Assembly (NCBI RefSeq): GCF_001280065.1
Contig: NZ_LGEA01000100.1
Span: forward strand, 1-64,000
From: Streptomyces sp. NRRL B-1140
Lineage (GTDB): Bacteria > Actinomycetota > Actinomycetes > Streptomycetales > Streptomycetaceae
DNA: 64,000 bases
Reading direction: 5' to 3'
The translations under genes and the position numbers were made by a program. Positions 32,497-41,504 of the stretch are shown here, piece by piece. The notes under the pieces were generated by a model. That model did no database searches and was not told the origin of the DNA. It saw only the letters and a list, made by a program, of their open reading frames with translations. Within the stretch, counting starts at the first letter, position 1. Every line of letters starts with the position of its first letter.

Positions 32497-34090
32497 CCAA
32501 CTCCCGTCGCTCCGCCCTGCGTCGCGCGGCGACCTGCGGATCGAGCGCCGGTACGGCGGCCAGCAACTGCCTGGTGTAGGGGTCGCGCGGCGACTCGTAC
32601 ACCCCCGCGGCGGGCCCTTCCTCGACGATCCTGCCGCGACGCATCACCGCGACCCGGTCACTGACCTGGCGCACGACGGCCAGGTCGTGCGCCACGAAGA
32701 CCAGCGCGAGCCCGAGTTCACGCTGCAACTCCCCGAGCAAGCCGACCACATGGGCCTGGGTGGTGACGTCGAGGGCGGAGACCGGCTCGTCGCAGACGAT
32801 GACCCGGGGGTCGGCCGCGAGCGCCCGGGCGATGCCGACCCGCTGGCGCTGCCCGCCGCTGAACTCATGGGGGTACCGGTCGTGATGCGCTGCTTCGAGC
32901 CCCACGCGCTCCAGCAGTTCGCCCACGCGCTCGCGGATGCGCCCCTCCTCCCGCTCGCCCCGTGCGCGCAGCGGGTCGGCGATGGACTCGCCCACGCTGC
33001 GTCGTGGGTTGAGGGAGGAGACCGGGTCCTGGAAGACCATCTGCACGGCCGGGTTCACCCCCTTGTGCGGGCGGTCCTCGAAGGTCAGCGATCCCGCCGT
33101 CGGCTCCAGCAGCCCGACGAGCATGCGCCCGAGGGTCGTCTTGCCGCTGCCGCTCTCGCCGACGATCCCGAGGGTCTCGCCGCGCCGCAGGACCAGCGAC
33201 ACGTCGTCCACGGCCGTGAAGGCCCGCTTTCCGCGCCCGAACTCGCGCCTGAGGCCGGTCGCCTCCAGGACGACCTCCTCGACGACCTGCTCGGGGGCCG
33301 CCGGGGCCTTCCGCGGTGCGTCCAGCCGGGGGACCGCGGCCAGCAGTTCCCGGGTGTACGGCTGGGCCGGTGCGCCCAGCACGTCGGCGACCGGGCCGTG
33401 TTCGACCGCCCTGCCGTGCCGCATCACCAGCACCTCGTCGACACTCTCGGCGGCGACGCCGACGTCGTGCGTGACGAGCAGCAGGCCCATGCCGGTCTCC
33501 TCGCGCAGCGTGTGCAGCAGGTCGAGGACCTGGGCCTGGACCGTCACGTCGAGGGCGGTCGTCGGCTCGTCGGCGATCAGCAGCCTGGGTTCGCACGCGA
33601 GCGCCATGGCGATCAGGGCGCGCTGGCGCATGCCGCCACTGAACTCGTGAGGCCGGGACCGGGACCGCCGTGCCGCGTCCGGGATGCCCACCCGGTGGAG
33701 AACCTCCACGGCACGCGCGCGTGCCGCCCGCCGGGACACACGCGCGTGCACGCGGTACACCTCGGCGATCTGGTCGCCGATCGCGTAGTACGGGTCCAGG
33801 GAGGACAGCGGATCCTGGAACACCATGGCGGCCCGCCCGCCGCGCAGCCGCCGCAGCTCCTCGTCGGAGGCGCGCCGCACGTCGGTGCCGGCCACCTCGA
33901 CCGTGCCCTCGACCCGCGCGCCGGTGCCGCGGTGGAGACCGAGCAACGCGGACGCCACCGTCGACTTGCCGGAGCCGGACTCACCGACCAGGGCCAGGGC
34001 GGCGCCCTCCTCCAGGCGGAAGGAGAGTCCGTCGACGGCACGCGTCGCGCCGAAGTCGACGCGGAGGCCGGTCACGTCGACCAGGCTCAT
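32486..34090 (-). CDS. Fused dual ABC ATPase, peptide/nickel type
   Basis: 534 residues with two complete nucleotide-binding domains, like DppD and DppF joined. Domain 1: GESGSGKST Walker A, FSGGMRQR signature, LLIADEPTTALDV Walker B. Domain 2: GESGSGKTT, FSGGQRQR, VIVCDEPVSALDV. Each domain ends with the oligopeptide-type tail PYTRELLAAVP / PYTRQLLAAVP. It energises the two permeases encoded upstream, its ATG overlapping the preceding stop (ATGA, 34087-34090). Last gene of the transporter operon. Confidence 0.92.
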   Translation of the reverse strand: MSLVDVTGLRVDFGATRAVDGLSFRLEEGAALALVGESGSGKSTVASALLGLHRGTGARVEGTVEVAGTDVRRASDEELRRLRGGRAAMVFQDPLSSLDPYYAIGDQIAEVYRVHARVSRRAARARAVEVLHRVGIPDAARRSRSRPHEFSGGMRQRALIAMALACEPRLLIADEPTTALDVTVQAQVLDLLHTLREETGMGLLLVTHDVGVAAESVDEVLVMRHGRAVEHGPVADVLGAPAQPYTRELLAAVPRLDAPRKAPAAPEQVVEEVVLEATGLRREFGRGKRAFTAVDDVSLVLRRGETLGIVGESGSGKTTLGRMLVGLLEPTAGSLTFEDRPHKGVNPAVQMVFQDPVSSLNPRRSVGESIADPLRARGEREEGRIRERVGELLERVGLEAAHHDRYPHEFSGGQRQRVGIARALAADPRVIVCDEPVSALDVTTQAHVVGLLGELQRELGLALVFVAHDLAVVRQVSDRVAVMRRGRIVEEGPAAGVYESPRDPYTRQLLAAVPALDPQVAARRRAERRELAAA

Positions 34091-35085
34091 GTCAGCACCA
34101 CCCGTCGGTCGGCCACCGCGTACAGGACGTCCGCGACGGCGTTGGCGAGGACCACGAAGAATCCGATGACCAGGACCATGCCGACCACGACCGGCAGGTC
34201 GACGACGTTGACGGCATGGACGAGTTCCTGTCCGATGCCGGGCAGGCCGAACAGCGTCTCGGTGAGCACCGCGCCGCCGATCGCCGACCCGACGTTGTTG
34301 GCGTTCAGCGCGATGACCGGGGCGAACGCGCCGCGCAGTGCGTGCCGCCCGACGATCGACCGTTCGCCGACGCCGTACGCGCGGAAGGTGCGGATGTGGT
34401 CCTCGGCCAGCGTCTCCAGCATCGAGGCCCGGGTCAGCCGGGCGAACGAAGCGGCCTCGATCAGGGCCAGCGACAACCAGGGCAGCAGCAGGTTCCACGC
34501 CCACTGTTCGGGGTCGTCGCCGAGCGCCACGTACTGCGGGAAGGGCAGCAGTTGCAGTTCCCCGCAGACGACGATCATCAGGACCAGGCCGATGACGAAG
34601 ACCGGGGTGGCCGTGCCGGCGAGGGTGATGGCGGTCAGCACCCGCTCGGAGAACCGGCCGCGCCGCCAGGCGGAGAGCACGCCGGTGCCGACGCCGAGGA
34701 CCAGCCAGATGACCATCGCACCGGCCACCAGGGACAGACTGACCGGGAGCTTGGCCAGGATCAGCTGAGTGACCTGCCGGTCGCTCTGGTACGACAGGCC
34801 GAGGCAGGGAGCGGAGCAGTGCTGGACCGACGTACCGGTCGAGTAGTCCTGGCCGGCGACGAGGCCCTGCAGGAAGTGCCCGTACCGCACGAACAGCGGG
34901 TCGTCGAGGTTCAGTTGCCGGGCCACCTGGTGCACCTGTTCCGGTGAGCAGCGCGGGCCGCAGGTGATCTGGGCGACGTTGCCGGGCGTGGCGTAGAAGA
35001 CGACGTAGACGATCACCGAGATGACGAACAGGGTGAGGACGGCGCCGACGGCGCGGCGCAGGACGAAGCCGGTGAGGCCGCTCAT
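34087..35085 (-). CDS. ABC transporter permease (DppB/OppB type)
   Basis: 332 residues. N-terminal RRAVGAVLTLFVISVIVYVV membrane helix, a long extracytoplasmic loop with four cysteines (ITCGPRCSPEQ, QHCSAPC), and the EAA-like cytoplasmic loop FRAYGVGERSIVGRHALRGA. About six membrane segments. The Cys-rich loop is unusual for the family and notable given the Cys-ending leader peptide at the head of the operon. Overlaps both neighbours by 4 bp (ATGA). Confidence 0.9.
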   Translation of the reverse strand: MSGLTGFVLRRAVGAVLTLFVISVIVYVVFYATPGNVAQITCGPRCSPEQVHQVARQLNLDDPLFVRYGHFLQGLVAGQDYSTGTSVQHCSAPCLGLSYQSDRQVTQLILAKLPVSLSLVAGAMVIWLVLGVGTGVLSAWRRGRFSERVLTAITLAGTATPVFVIGLVLMIVVCGELQLLPFPQYVALGDDPEQWAWNLLLPWLSLALIEAASFARLTRASMLETLAEDHIRTFRAYGVGERSIVGRHALRGAFAPVIALNANNVGSAIGGAVLTETLFGLPGIGQELVHAVNVVDLPVVVGMVLVIGFFVVLANAVADVLYAVADRRVVLT

Positions 35086-36092
35086 GCCGTGCCTCCCTGG
35101 TCCGCCTTCGACTCCCGCCTGCGGCCCGTCCCGACGCGCAGCCGGGAGGCCGCGCGCGGGTCGAGGGCGGTGCGGACGCCGTCGCCGAGGACCGTGAGGG
35201 CGAGCACCGTGACGAACAGGGCGCCCGCGGGCAGCAGCAGGTACTGCGGGGCGGCCTGGTACCAGACGTCGGCGCTGGTGAGCATCTGCCCCCAGGAGGG
35301 CGTCGGCGGCTTCACACCGACGCCGAGGAAGGACAGGGCGGCCTCGACGGTGATGTTCATCGGGACGAGCAGCGCGGCGTACGTGATGACGGGGGCGGCG
35401 ATCCCGGGGAGGAGCTCGCGGCGGGCGATGCTCCACGTGCCCCAGCCGCTGAGCCGGGCCGCGGCGACGTGGTCGAGTTCCTTGAGGGTGAGCGTCTGCG
35501 CCCGCACGATCCGGGCGATGTTGCCCCAGCTGATCAGGCCTATGACGAGCGCGACGAGCACGGGCCGCGGGAAGCTCGCCGGGACGATCGCGAGCAGGGC
35601 CAACGACATGATCATGAGCGGCATGGCGACGAAGACGTCCGTGAACCGGCTCAGCAGCTGGTCGACCCACCGCTTCCCGAGTGCGGCCGCGACGCCCACG
35701 GTGATCCCGAGAGCGACCTGCACGACGGTCGCGGCCAGGGCGACGCCCAGGGACACGCGGGCGCCGTACACCAGCCGCGCGAAGAGGTCCCGGCCGGTCT
35801 GCGGTTCGACGCCGAACCAGTGGTCGGCGCTCGCTCCGCCGAGGGACCCGATGGGCACGCCGCCGCGCGCGGAGTCCACCAGGGAGGGGTGGTAGGTGGT
35901 CGGGTCCTGGCCTTCCAGCGCGGTGAGCAGCGGCGCGGCGAGCGCGACCAGGACGAGCAGCGCGACGACTCCGGCCGCGACGAGGGCGGCGCGCTGCGTG
36001 CGCAGCCGCCGCCAGAACTGACGGGCCCCCGAGGCGGCCGGGACGGTCGTGTCCGTCCCGGCCGCCTCGGCGGCGAGAAGTGCCTCACTCAC
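35082..36092 (-). CDS. ABC transporter permease (DppC/OppC type)
   Basis: 336 residues, about six membrane helices, with GVEPQTGRDLFARLVYGARV (the DppC-type motif before the core) and the EAA-like loop AAARLSGWGTWSIARRELLP. Partner of the DppB-type permease. GTG start at 36090-36092, 4 nt after the binding-protein stop. Function follows from the binding protein and context, substrate unknown. Confidence 0.92.
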   Translation of the reverse strand: MSEALLAAEAAGTDTTVPAASGARQFWRRLRTQRAALVAAGVVALLVLVALAAPLLTALEGQDPTTYHPSLVDSARGGVPIGSLGGASADHWFGVEPQTGRDLFARLVYGARVSLGVALAATVVQVALGITVGVAAALGKRWVDQLLSRFTDVFVAMPLMIMSLALLAIVPASFPRPVLVALVIGLISWGNIARIVRAQTLTLKELDHVAAARLSGWGTWSIARRELLPGIAAPVITYAALLVPMNITVEAALSFLGVGVKPPTPSWGQMLTSADVWYQAAPQYLLLPAGALFVTVLALTVLGDGVRTALDPRAASRLRVGTGRRRESKADQGGTA

Positions 36093-36096
36093 GGTG

Positions 36097-37815
36097 TCAC
36101 TTCACCGCGACCTGGGAGATGTCCAGCACGCCGGTCCAGTCGCTGATCACGACGTTCTTGACGTCCTTGCCGACCAGCCGCTTGTAGACGGGGTGGAACA
36201 GCGGCACGGTCAGGGCCTGCTCGCCGATCTTCTTGTCCAGCGCACCCCACCTCTTGGCGGCCTGGTCAAGGTCGGTCAGCTTGTTGATGGCGTCGATCTC
36301 GGCGTTGACCGACGTGTCGTTCAGCAGGCCGGTGTTGAAGTTGGCGCCGTCCTTGACGATCTGGCGGCCGTCGAAGATCGGGGCGAGGAAGGGCCCGCCG
36401 GAGGGCCAGTCGGCACCCCAGTGGGCGAGGAAGAAGCCGGGCTCGGACTTCACGTTGTGGATCTTGTCGGAGTAGTCGTTCTCCTCCAGACCCTGCAGCT
36501 TGACCGTGATGCCGGCCTTCTTGAGCGCGTCCTGGACGGCGGTCGCGATCTCGGGGCTGGTCTCGAAGTCCCTGGCGTTGGAATGCGTCAGCGTGACGGT
36601 GAGGCCCTTGGCGTGCCCGGCCTCCTTGAGCAGCGCCTTGGCCTTGGCCGGGTCACCGGTCTTGCCCGCCGGGAAGAGGTCGTAGGGCGTGTAGCCGAAG
36701 GACTTCTGGTCCGGCAGGAAGGTGGTGGCGGGCTCGGCCAGCGCGGACCCGCCCGCGGCGTTCACCACGGACGACCGGTCGATGGCGTACGAGATGGCCT
36801 GCCGCACCTTGGGATCGTCGAACGGCTTGACGGTCGGGTTGAACGCTATGTAGTTGGTGTAGCCGAAGTGCCCGGTGCCGACGCGGGAGGCGAGGTCCTT
36901 GTCGCCGGTGACCTTGGCCAGTTCGGCCGGGCCTAGGTTGGTGTCCGTGGTGACCGCGGCGGCGTCCGCTCCCTGGGACGCGGACAGCCGCTGGTTGATG
37001 ACGGACGAGTCGAGCCCGGACCGCACGTCGATCTTGTCCGGGTAGGCCTTGCGTTCCGCGTCGGTCGCGGCGGACCAGTGCGTATTGCGCTCCAGCGTCA
37101 GCCGCTCGCCGTCGTTGTCGTTCCGCACGACCTTGTACGGCCCGGAGGAGACCGGGTGCTCCTCGTACTTGGTGCCCGTGTCCTTGCTCTTCGGGACGGG
37201 GGCGAACTGCGTCTGCGTGGCGAGGTACGGGAACTCGCCCTCGGGCTTGTTCAGATGGAAGACGATGGTCCGCTCGTCGGGCGTCTCGATCGCGTCGAGG
37301 CCCTTCTTGTCCTTGTACGGGCCCTGGTAGTCGGCCGCCCCGACCAGCCAGTCCCGCAGGTAAGGGGCGCCGCCGGAGAGCTCGGGGGCGAAGGAACGCT
37401 CGATGCCGTACTTGATGTCGGCCGAGGTGATCGGGGTGCCGTCCTCGTACTTCAGGCCTTTCTTCAGCGTGTACGTCCACACGGTCGCGTCCTTGCCGGG
37501 ACGCCCGGTGTCGGTGGCGAGGTCGGGGACGACCTTCGCGCCGGCGGCGCCGTTCTCACGGTTGCGGGTGGTGAGCGTGCGGAAGACCAGGGACGGGACG
37601 TTGCCGCCGCCGGAGGTGTAGAGGCGGGCCGGGTCGAAGTCCTGCTGGGGCTGGGCGTTCAGCACGGTGAGCGTGCCGCCCTTGTGAGGCGTGGAGTCGC
37701 CGCCGGCGGCCTTGGCATCGTTGTCCTTCGGCCCGCAGGCGGCGGCGCCCGCTGCCAGGACCAGGCTGACGGATGCCGCGGCCACGCGGCGCGCTGTGAC
37801 GGACGGTTGGCGCAT
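36097..37815 (-). CDS. Family 5 solute-binding lipoprotein
   Basis: 572 residues. Signal sequence with a weak lipobox AAGAAAC (Cys about 27), then the SBP_bac_5 fold: GGTLTVLNAQPQQDFDPARL at the start of the mature part, YTLKKGLKYEDGTPITSADI and AISYAIDRSSVV. Binds peptides, nickel chelates or related ligands outside the membrane for the permeases encoded downstream. ATG at 37813-37815 is chosen because GAGG lies about 11 nt upstream and the signal peptide then starts MRQPSVTARR. First structural gene of the operon. Confidence 0.9.
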   Translation of the reverse strand: MRQPSVTARRVAAASVSLVLAAGAAACGPKDNDAKAAGGDSTPHKGGTLTVLNAQPQQDFDPARLYTSGGGNVPSLVFRTLTTRNRENGAAGAKVVPDLATDTGRPGKDATVWTYTLKKGLKYEDGTPITSADIKYGIERSFAPELSGGAPYLRDWLVGAADYQGPYKDKKGLDAIETPDERTIVFHLNKPEGEFPYLATQTQFAPVPKSKDTGTKYEEHPVSSGPYKVVRNDNDGERLTLERNTHWSAATDAERKAYPDKIDVRSGLDSSVINQRLSASQGADAAAVTTDTNLGPAELAKVTGDKDLASRVGTGHFGYTNYIAFNPTVKPFDDPKVRQAISYAIDRSSVVNAAGGSALAEPATTFLPDQKSFGYTPYDLFPAGKTGDPAKAKALLKEAGHAKGLTVTLTHSNARDFETSPEIATAVQDALKKAGITVKLQGLEENDYSDKIHNVKSEPGFFLAHWGADWPSGGPFLAPIFDGRQIVKDGANFNTGLLNDTSVNAEIDAINKLTDLDQAAKRWGALDKKIGEQALTVPLFHPVYKRLVGKDVKNVVISDWTGVLDISQVAVK

Positions 37816-37933
37816 CGGAATGACGACCTCTCGGAAGGCGTCCCGGACCAAGATTTCTCGGATCGCGAGACGAAAAGACGAAGGGTGAGACGGAAGAAGA
37901 CAGACGTCTGCCCGGCGCCGAGTCGTCGGAAAG

Positions 37934-37950
37934 CCGTGACCGAGTCACGG
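37934..37950. promoter_or_regulatory. Hairpin between leader peptide and binding-protein gene
   Basis: CCGTGAC (37934-37940), loop CGA, GTCACGG (37944-37950): a 7-bp perfect stem 33 nt after the leader-peptide stop and about 120 nt before the binding-protein start. A candidate attenuation element coupled to leader translation; a U tract is weak. Confidence 0.45.
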
Positions 37951-37982
37951 GGAGAGTGAGCGACGCGCGCCGGGGGCGGGCG

Positions 37983-38075
37983 TCAGCAACAGTGGATGTC
38001 GGCCACGCAGAGCGGGGTCACGCCGATGAGCGCCAGCTCGATGGCGGCGCGAACGGAGGCGTGACGGGGCGACAT
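37983..38075 (-). CDS. Short leader peptide ending His-Cys-Cys
   Basis: A 30-residue frame: MSPRHASVRAAIELALIGVT then PLCVADIHCC. It belongs to the style of Streptomyces putative leader peptides with Cys-rich C-termini found upstream of sulfur-related and some transport genes. It lies 170 nt upstream of the binding-protein gene on the same strand, with a hairpin between. Likely a cis-acting sensor of cysteinyl-tRNA or translation state; no strong ribosome-binding site is visible. Start at ATG 38073-38075. Confidence 0.65.
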   Translation of the reverse strand: MSPRHASVRAAIELALIGVTPLCVADIHCC

Positions 38076-38143
38076 GCCCAGAAATATGAACGATCATTCC
38101 GCGCGTGTCAACGCGAGCCGCGCCACATCCCGCGGCGTACCGG

Positions 38144-39766
38144 TCAACTCTCCGGATACGCCCAGGCGTTGGGGCGGCAGTGGATGCCGTCGTGGTCGAG
38201 GAACTTGGTCTGCTGCTGCATGACCGGGGCCAGGTCGCCGTCCTTGTCGCAGGTGACGTGATTGAAGCCGAGACGATGGCCGACCTCGTGGTTGATGAGC
38301 ATCTGCCGGTAGGCGTGGATCTGGCTGTCGCCGTAGGTCTCCGAGCCCTGCGCCCACCGGTAGGCGTTGATCATCACGCGCTCGGTCGCCGCCGAGTCGC
38401 AGGAGACGTTGTCCTGGGTGGTGTCCAGGCCCGACTTGGCGCACCAGTCGGCGGTGGTGCCGGGGCTGGCGAGGGTGATCACGAAGTCGGGCTTGCCGGA
38501 GTAGATCCGCTCGAAGGTGCGCGCGCCGTTGTGGGCCCAGCTGCGCTGGTCGTTGAGGGTTTTCTGCACAGCCTCCGCGAAGAGCGCGCCGTCGAGTCCG
38601 AGGCCCTGCTCCACGTCGACGCGGTAGGTGAACTTCTGCCCGGAGCCCGGCGCCTTGGCGATGCCGGGGACGGCGTCGAACTTCCCCGAGCCCTTGAGGC
38701 CGGCGCCGAGCGGATACGTCCTGCCCATCTTCTCGTCGTACGTCAGCAGCTTGGCCTCGGGAGCGGGTGCCCGGCCGTCCGCACGGGACGCGGAGTCCCG
38801 GACGTCACGGGCCTGGTCACCGGCGGACTGCGACTGCACCCCGGCGGCGCCGTGGTCGTCGGCGACCTGCCCCGCGACCACCACGGCCAGCACCGTGGTG
38901 ACGGCCGCGGCCGCGATTCCGGTGAACGTACGGCCCTTGCCGCCCCGGCCCGGCGCGGGCGCGCCGGTGGGCCCCGCGTCGTCGTGGCCGGACCCGGAGC
39001 CGGCAGGGCTGCCGACACTCCAGTCCGCCACGGAGGCGTAGGCGTCCGCGGCGTGCGCGGAGGCGGGCGTACGGGGCGCGAAAACGTCGTCCTCCTCGTT
39101 GACGAAGGCATCGATGTAGTCCTGCCGCGGCCCGGGCACGGGTGCCCGGCGCTGCCGCGGTATGGGTACGCCGACACCGGCGGTCCCCCCGCCGCTCGCC
39201 CTCGGCTCGCCCCAGCCGCCCCCGGCTTCCCGCTGCTCGGGATGCCCTCCGCGGGCTTGCGGGAAGCCGCGCGCGGGGGTGCCGTCCGGCAACCGGGGAA
39301 CACCCCTCGCCGGAGTTCCGTCGGCCATCCTCGGAACACCCCTCGCCGGAGTTCCGTCCGGCGACCGGGGAACGCCGTGCGCGGGGTGCCCGTCAGTCCG
39401 CCGCGGAACGCCACGCGAGCCGGCATCCTCGGCGAGGCGGGGCACTCCCCGTACCGGCGTGCCGTCGGGCAGGCGCGGCACGCCCTGGGCCGGTGTGCTG
39501 TCGGGGTGCCAGCCGTCGGGCAGGCGCGGCATGCCGCGCGGCGTTCCGTCCGCGGGTGCGGGCCTCGGCCCCGGCACCCTGCGCGCGCCCTGCGACGGCG
39601 CACCGCCCTGCGGTGTGCCGGGCGGTGCGGTCCTGGCTCCCCGGCCGGCGTCAGGCGTCTGGCCCGGCCGCTGGCTCTGTGCGGCGCCGGTCCGGCCGTC
39701 CCGTGCTGCGGTCGTGTCCGCGCCGTCGTCCTTGACGACCGGTCCGCGGCGGCTGTGGCGTCCCAC
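38144..39766 (-). CDS. DUF3152 protein, zinc-peptidase-like, with repetitive linker
   Basis: 540 residues. The N-terminal half is disordered and carries about eight 11-12-residue repeats around PDGTPARGVPR (roughly residues 75-165). A single membrane segment follows (TGIAAAAVTTVLAVVVAGQV, about 275-295). The external C-terminal DUF3152 domain has NHEVGHRLGFNH (HExxHxxxxxH, about 489-500), suggesting a metzincin-like zinc site, plus four cysteines. Function of the family is unknown. GTG start at 39764-39766. It follows the alpha/beta hydrolase gene by 8 bp. By recollection mycobacteria have the DUF3152 gene Rv3207c in the same position. Confidence 0.85.
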   Translation of the reverse strand: MGRHSRRGPVVKDDGADTTAARDGRTGAAQSQRPGQTPDAGRGARTAPPGTPQGGAPSQGARRVPGPRPAPADGTPRGMPRLPDGWHPDSTPAQGVPRLPDGTPVRGVPRLAEDAGSRGVPRRTDGHPAHGVPRSPDGTPARGVPRMADGTPARGVPRLPDGTPARGFPQARGGHPEQREAGGGWGEPRASGGGTAGVGVPIPRQRRAPVPGPRQDYIDAFVNEEDDVFAPRTPASAHAADAYASVADWSVGSPAGSGSGHDDAGPTGAPAPGRGGKGRTFTGIAAAAVTTVLAVVVAGQVADDHGAAGVQSQSAGDQARDVRDSASRADGRAPAPEAKLLTYDEKMGRTYPLGAGLKGSGKFDAVPGIAKAPGSGQKFTYRVDVEQGLGLDGALFAEAVQKTLNDQRSWAHNGARTFERIYSGKPDFVITLASPGTTADWCAKSGLDTTQDNVSCDSAATERVMINAYRWAQGSETYGDSQIHAYRQMLINHEVGHRLGFNHVTCDKDGDLAPVMQQQTKFLDHDGIHCRPNAWAYPES

Positions 39767-39774
39767 GTCGCGCC

Positions 39775-40818
39775 TCAGCCCCCCATGCTGTCGTCGGTGC
39801 CTGGTCCGCCTGCGGTGCCCCCGTCAGCCGGCCGGTCGGCCTGCCCGGCCCGCCGTGCTCCCAACGCTTCTGCGTCTTCGAGCAGTTCACGAAAAGCCAG
39901 GGCCACGGTCTCCGGGTACTCCATCATCGCCACATGGCCCGCGTCGGGCAACGTCACCATCCGGGAGCCCCGGAAGGCACGGGCCGCCTTCTGAGCCATG
40001 CGGAAGCCGACGAGCTGGTCACGGCCGCCGTAGACGAGGAGGGTCGGCGCGAGGACTCGTTCCGCCTGGCGCCACAGCCCCTGCTCGCCCCCCAGTGTGT
40101 AGGCGTTGACGATCCCGCGCGCGGAGCGCGCCATCGCGTCCCAGAAGTACGGCAGCCGCAGGCGCCGCTCCATCTCCTGCACGGCGTTGCGGAATCCTTC
40201 CGGCGTCACCCGCCCGGGGTCCCCGTAACACAGCGCCATCACGCCGCGGACCCGCTGCTCCGCCGTCCACTCCCGGGTGAGCCGGGTGAAGAGGAGGGCG
40301 ACACCGGGCACCGCCAGCAGCCCGGTGGGCACGGCGGTGCGCTGCACTCGGATTTCCGGCAGAGCGGGCGACACGAGCGTCAGCGTACGGACCAGATCGG
40401 GTCGAACCGCGGCGACACGGGTGGCGATGGCGCCGCCGAGCGAGTTCCCGAACAGGTGCACGGGGCCGCGTCCGGCGGCGTCGAGGTAACGGATGACCGC
40501 GCGGGCGTGCCCCGTGACGGAGTAGTTGCCGTCGTCCGGCGGCGGGGAGTCGCCGAAACCGGGCAGGTCCAGGGCCTCGCCGTCGACGGAGTCGTCCAGC
40601 AGGGCCATCAGCGCGGACCAGTTCTGCGAGGAACCGCCGAGCCCGTGCACGAACAGGGCCGGAGGCAGCCCCTCGCGCGCCGGAGGCCTCGCCCGCATCG
40701 TGAGCGTGACGCCGGGCAGCTCGACCGACCTCAACCGCTCGCCCTCCGCGACCCGGACGGTCCCCACCTTGGGCAGCACATTGGCGGGCGGCACGAACGG
40801 CAGCTCGGTCGAAGACAT
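39775..40818 (-). CDS. Alpha/beta hydrolase
   Basis: 347 residues. LFVHGLGGSSQNW oxyanion loop (about 55-67), GNSLGG nucleophile elbow (Ser about 124), YGGRDQLV (Asp) and DAGHVAMMEYPE (His) form a complete catalytic triad. The family includes esterases, lipases and C-C hydrolases; substrate unknown. C-terminal 30 residues are Gly/Ala-rich. ATG at 40816-40818 has TAACAT exactly 6 nt upstream, suggesting leaderless transcription; the DUF3152 gene follows in the same operon. Confidence 0.88.
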   Translation of the reverse strand: MSSTELPFVPPANVLPKVGTVRVAEGERLRSVELPGVTLTMRARPPAREGLPPALFVHGLGGSSQNWSALMALLDDSVDGEALDLPGFGDSPPPDDGNYSVTGHARAVIRYLDAAGRGPVHLFGNSLGGAIATRVAAVRPDLVRTLTLVSPALPEIRVQRTAVPTGLLAVPGVALLFTRLTREWTAEQRVRGVMALCYGDPGRVTPEGFRNAVQEMERRLRLPYFWDAMARSARGIVNAYTLGGEQGLWRQAERVLAPTLLVYGGRDQLVGFRMAQKAARAFRGSRMVTLPDAGHVAMMEYPETVALAFRELLEDAEALGARRAGQADRPADGGTAGGPGTDDSMGG

Positions 40819-41072
40819 GCGGCAATGTTACGAGACGATCACGCAGTGACTCATGTGTTCGCCTGTGTTCGCCGTCACAGGAATCGGCCGTTGGAGACGC
40901 GGAAGAACAGGCACCCGGTCACGGAGGGGCGGCAGTCGGCGGCGGCAGCACCGCGTCACGTCCCGGACGCGGATCGCATAGCGTCCGGATCGGGTGTCTC
41001 CTAGGCTCGTACAGAGGGCACCCGCGTGTGGCCCCTGCATTCCCAGGGACGTTCGTAGGAAGGGAGCCCAGC

Positions 41073-41297
41073 ATGGCCGTAGACCCCACCGACCCGGAGA
41101 CGTTCGAGGCCGAGGACGCGCCGGAGGCGCAGGAGTTCGACGTCGAGGCGCCCGAGGTCGACGCGGCCGAGCAGCAGGCGGACATCGCGCCGGACCGCGA
41201 CGACCCGCTGACCGCTGTCGACCCGGACCGCGCGAACGAGGCGGATCTGGTGGAGCAGGCCCGGATCGTCTCGCTCGACGAGGACGACTACCGGTGA
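41073..41297 (+). CDS. Small acidic hypothetical protein
   Basis: 74 residues, very acidic (MAVDPTDPETFEAEDAPEAQ) and ending VEQARIVSLDEDDYR. No fold or domain recognised; similar acidic proteins are conserved in Streptomyces. GGAAGGGAG about 7 nt before the ATG supports translation. Divergent from the alpha/beta hydrolase gene across a 254-bp intergenic region. Confidence 0.75.
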   Translation: MAVDPTDPETFEAEDAPEAQEFDVEAPEVDAAEQQADIAPDRDDPLTAVDPDRANEADLVEQARIVSLDEDDYR

Positions 41298-41504
41298 CGA
41301 TCGCCGCCGACGGGCGACGGACCGCTCCACAGAACAGGAAAGAGGCAGCCTTTTGCCCGCTCTGACCCTGTTTAAAACCTTCGCAACCGCTTTCGCATCC
41401 GTCCGGTCCGTGAAATTCTGCGCTCTCACCGCGCACACCACGGTTACCGAAAAGTACGATGGCGACGCGGCCAGATCCGCACGTGGACGATCATGGGAGG
41501 CGGC

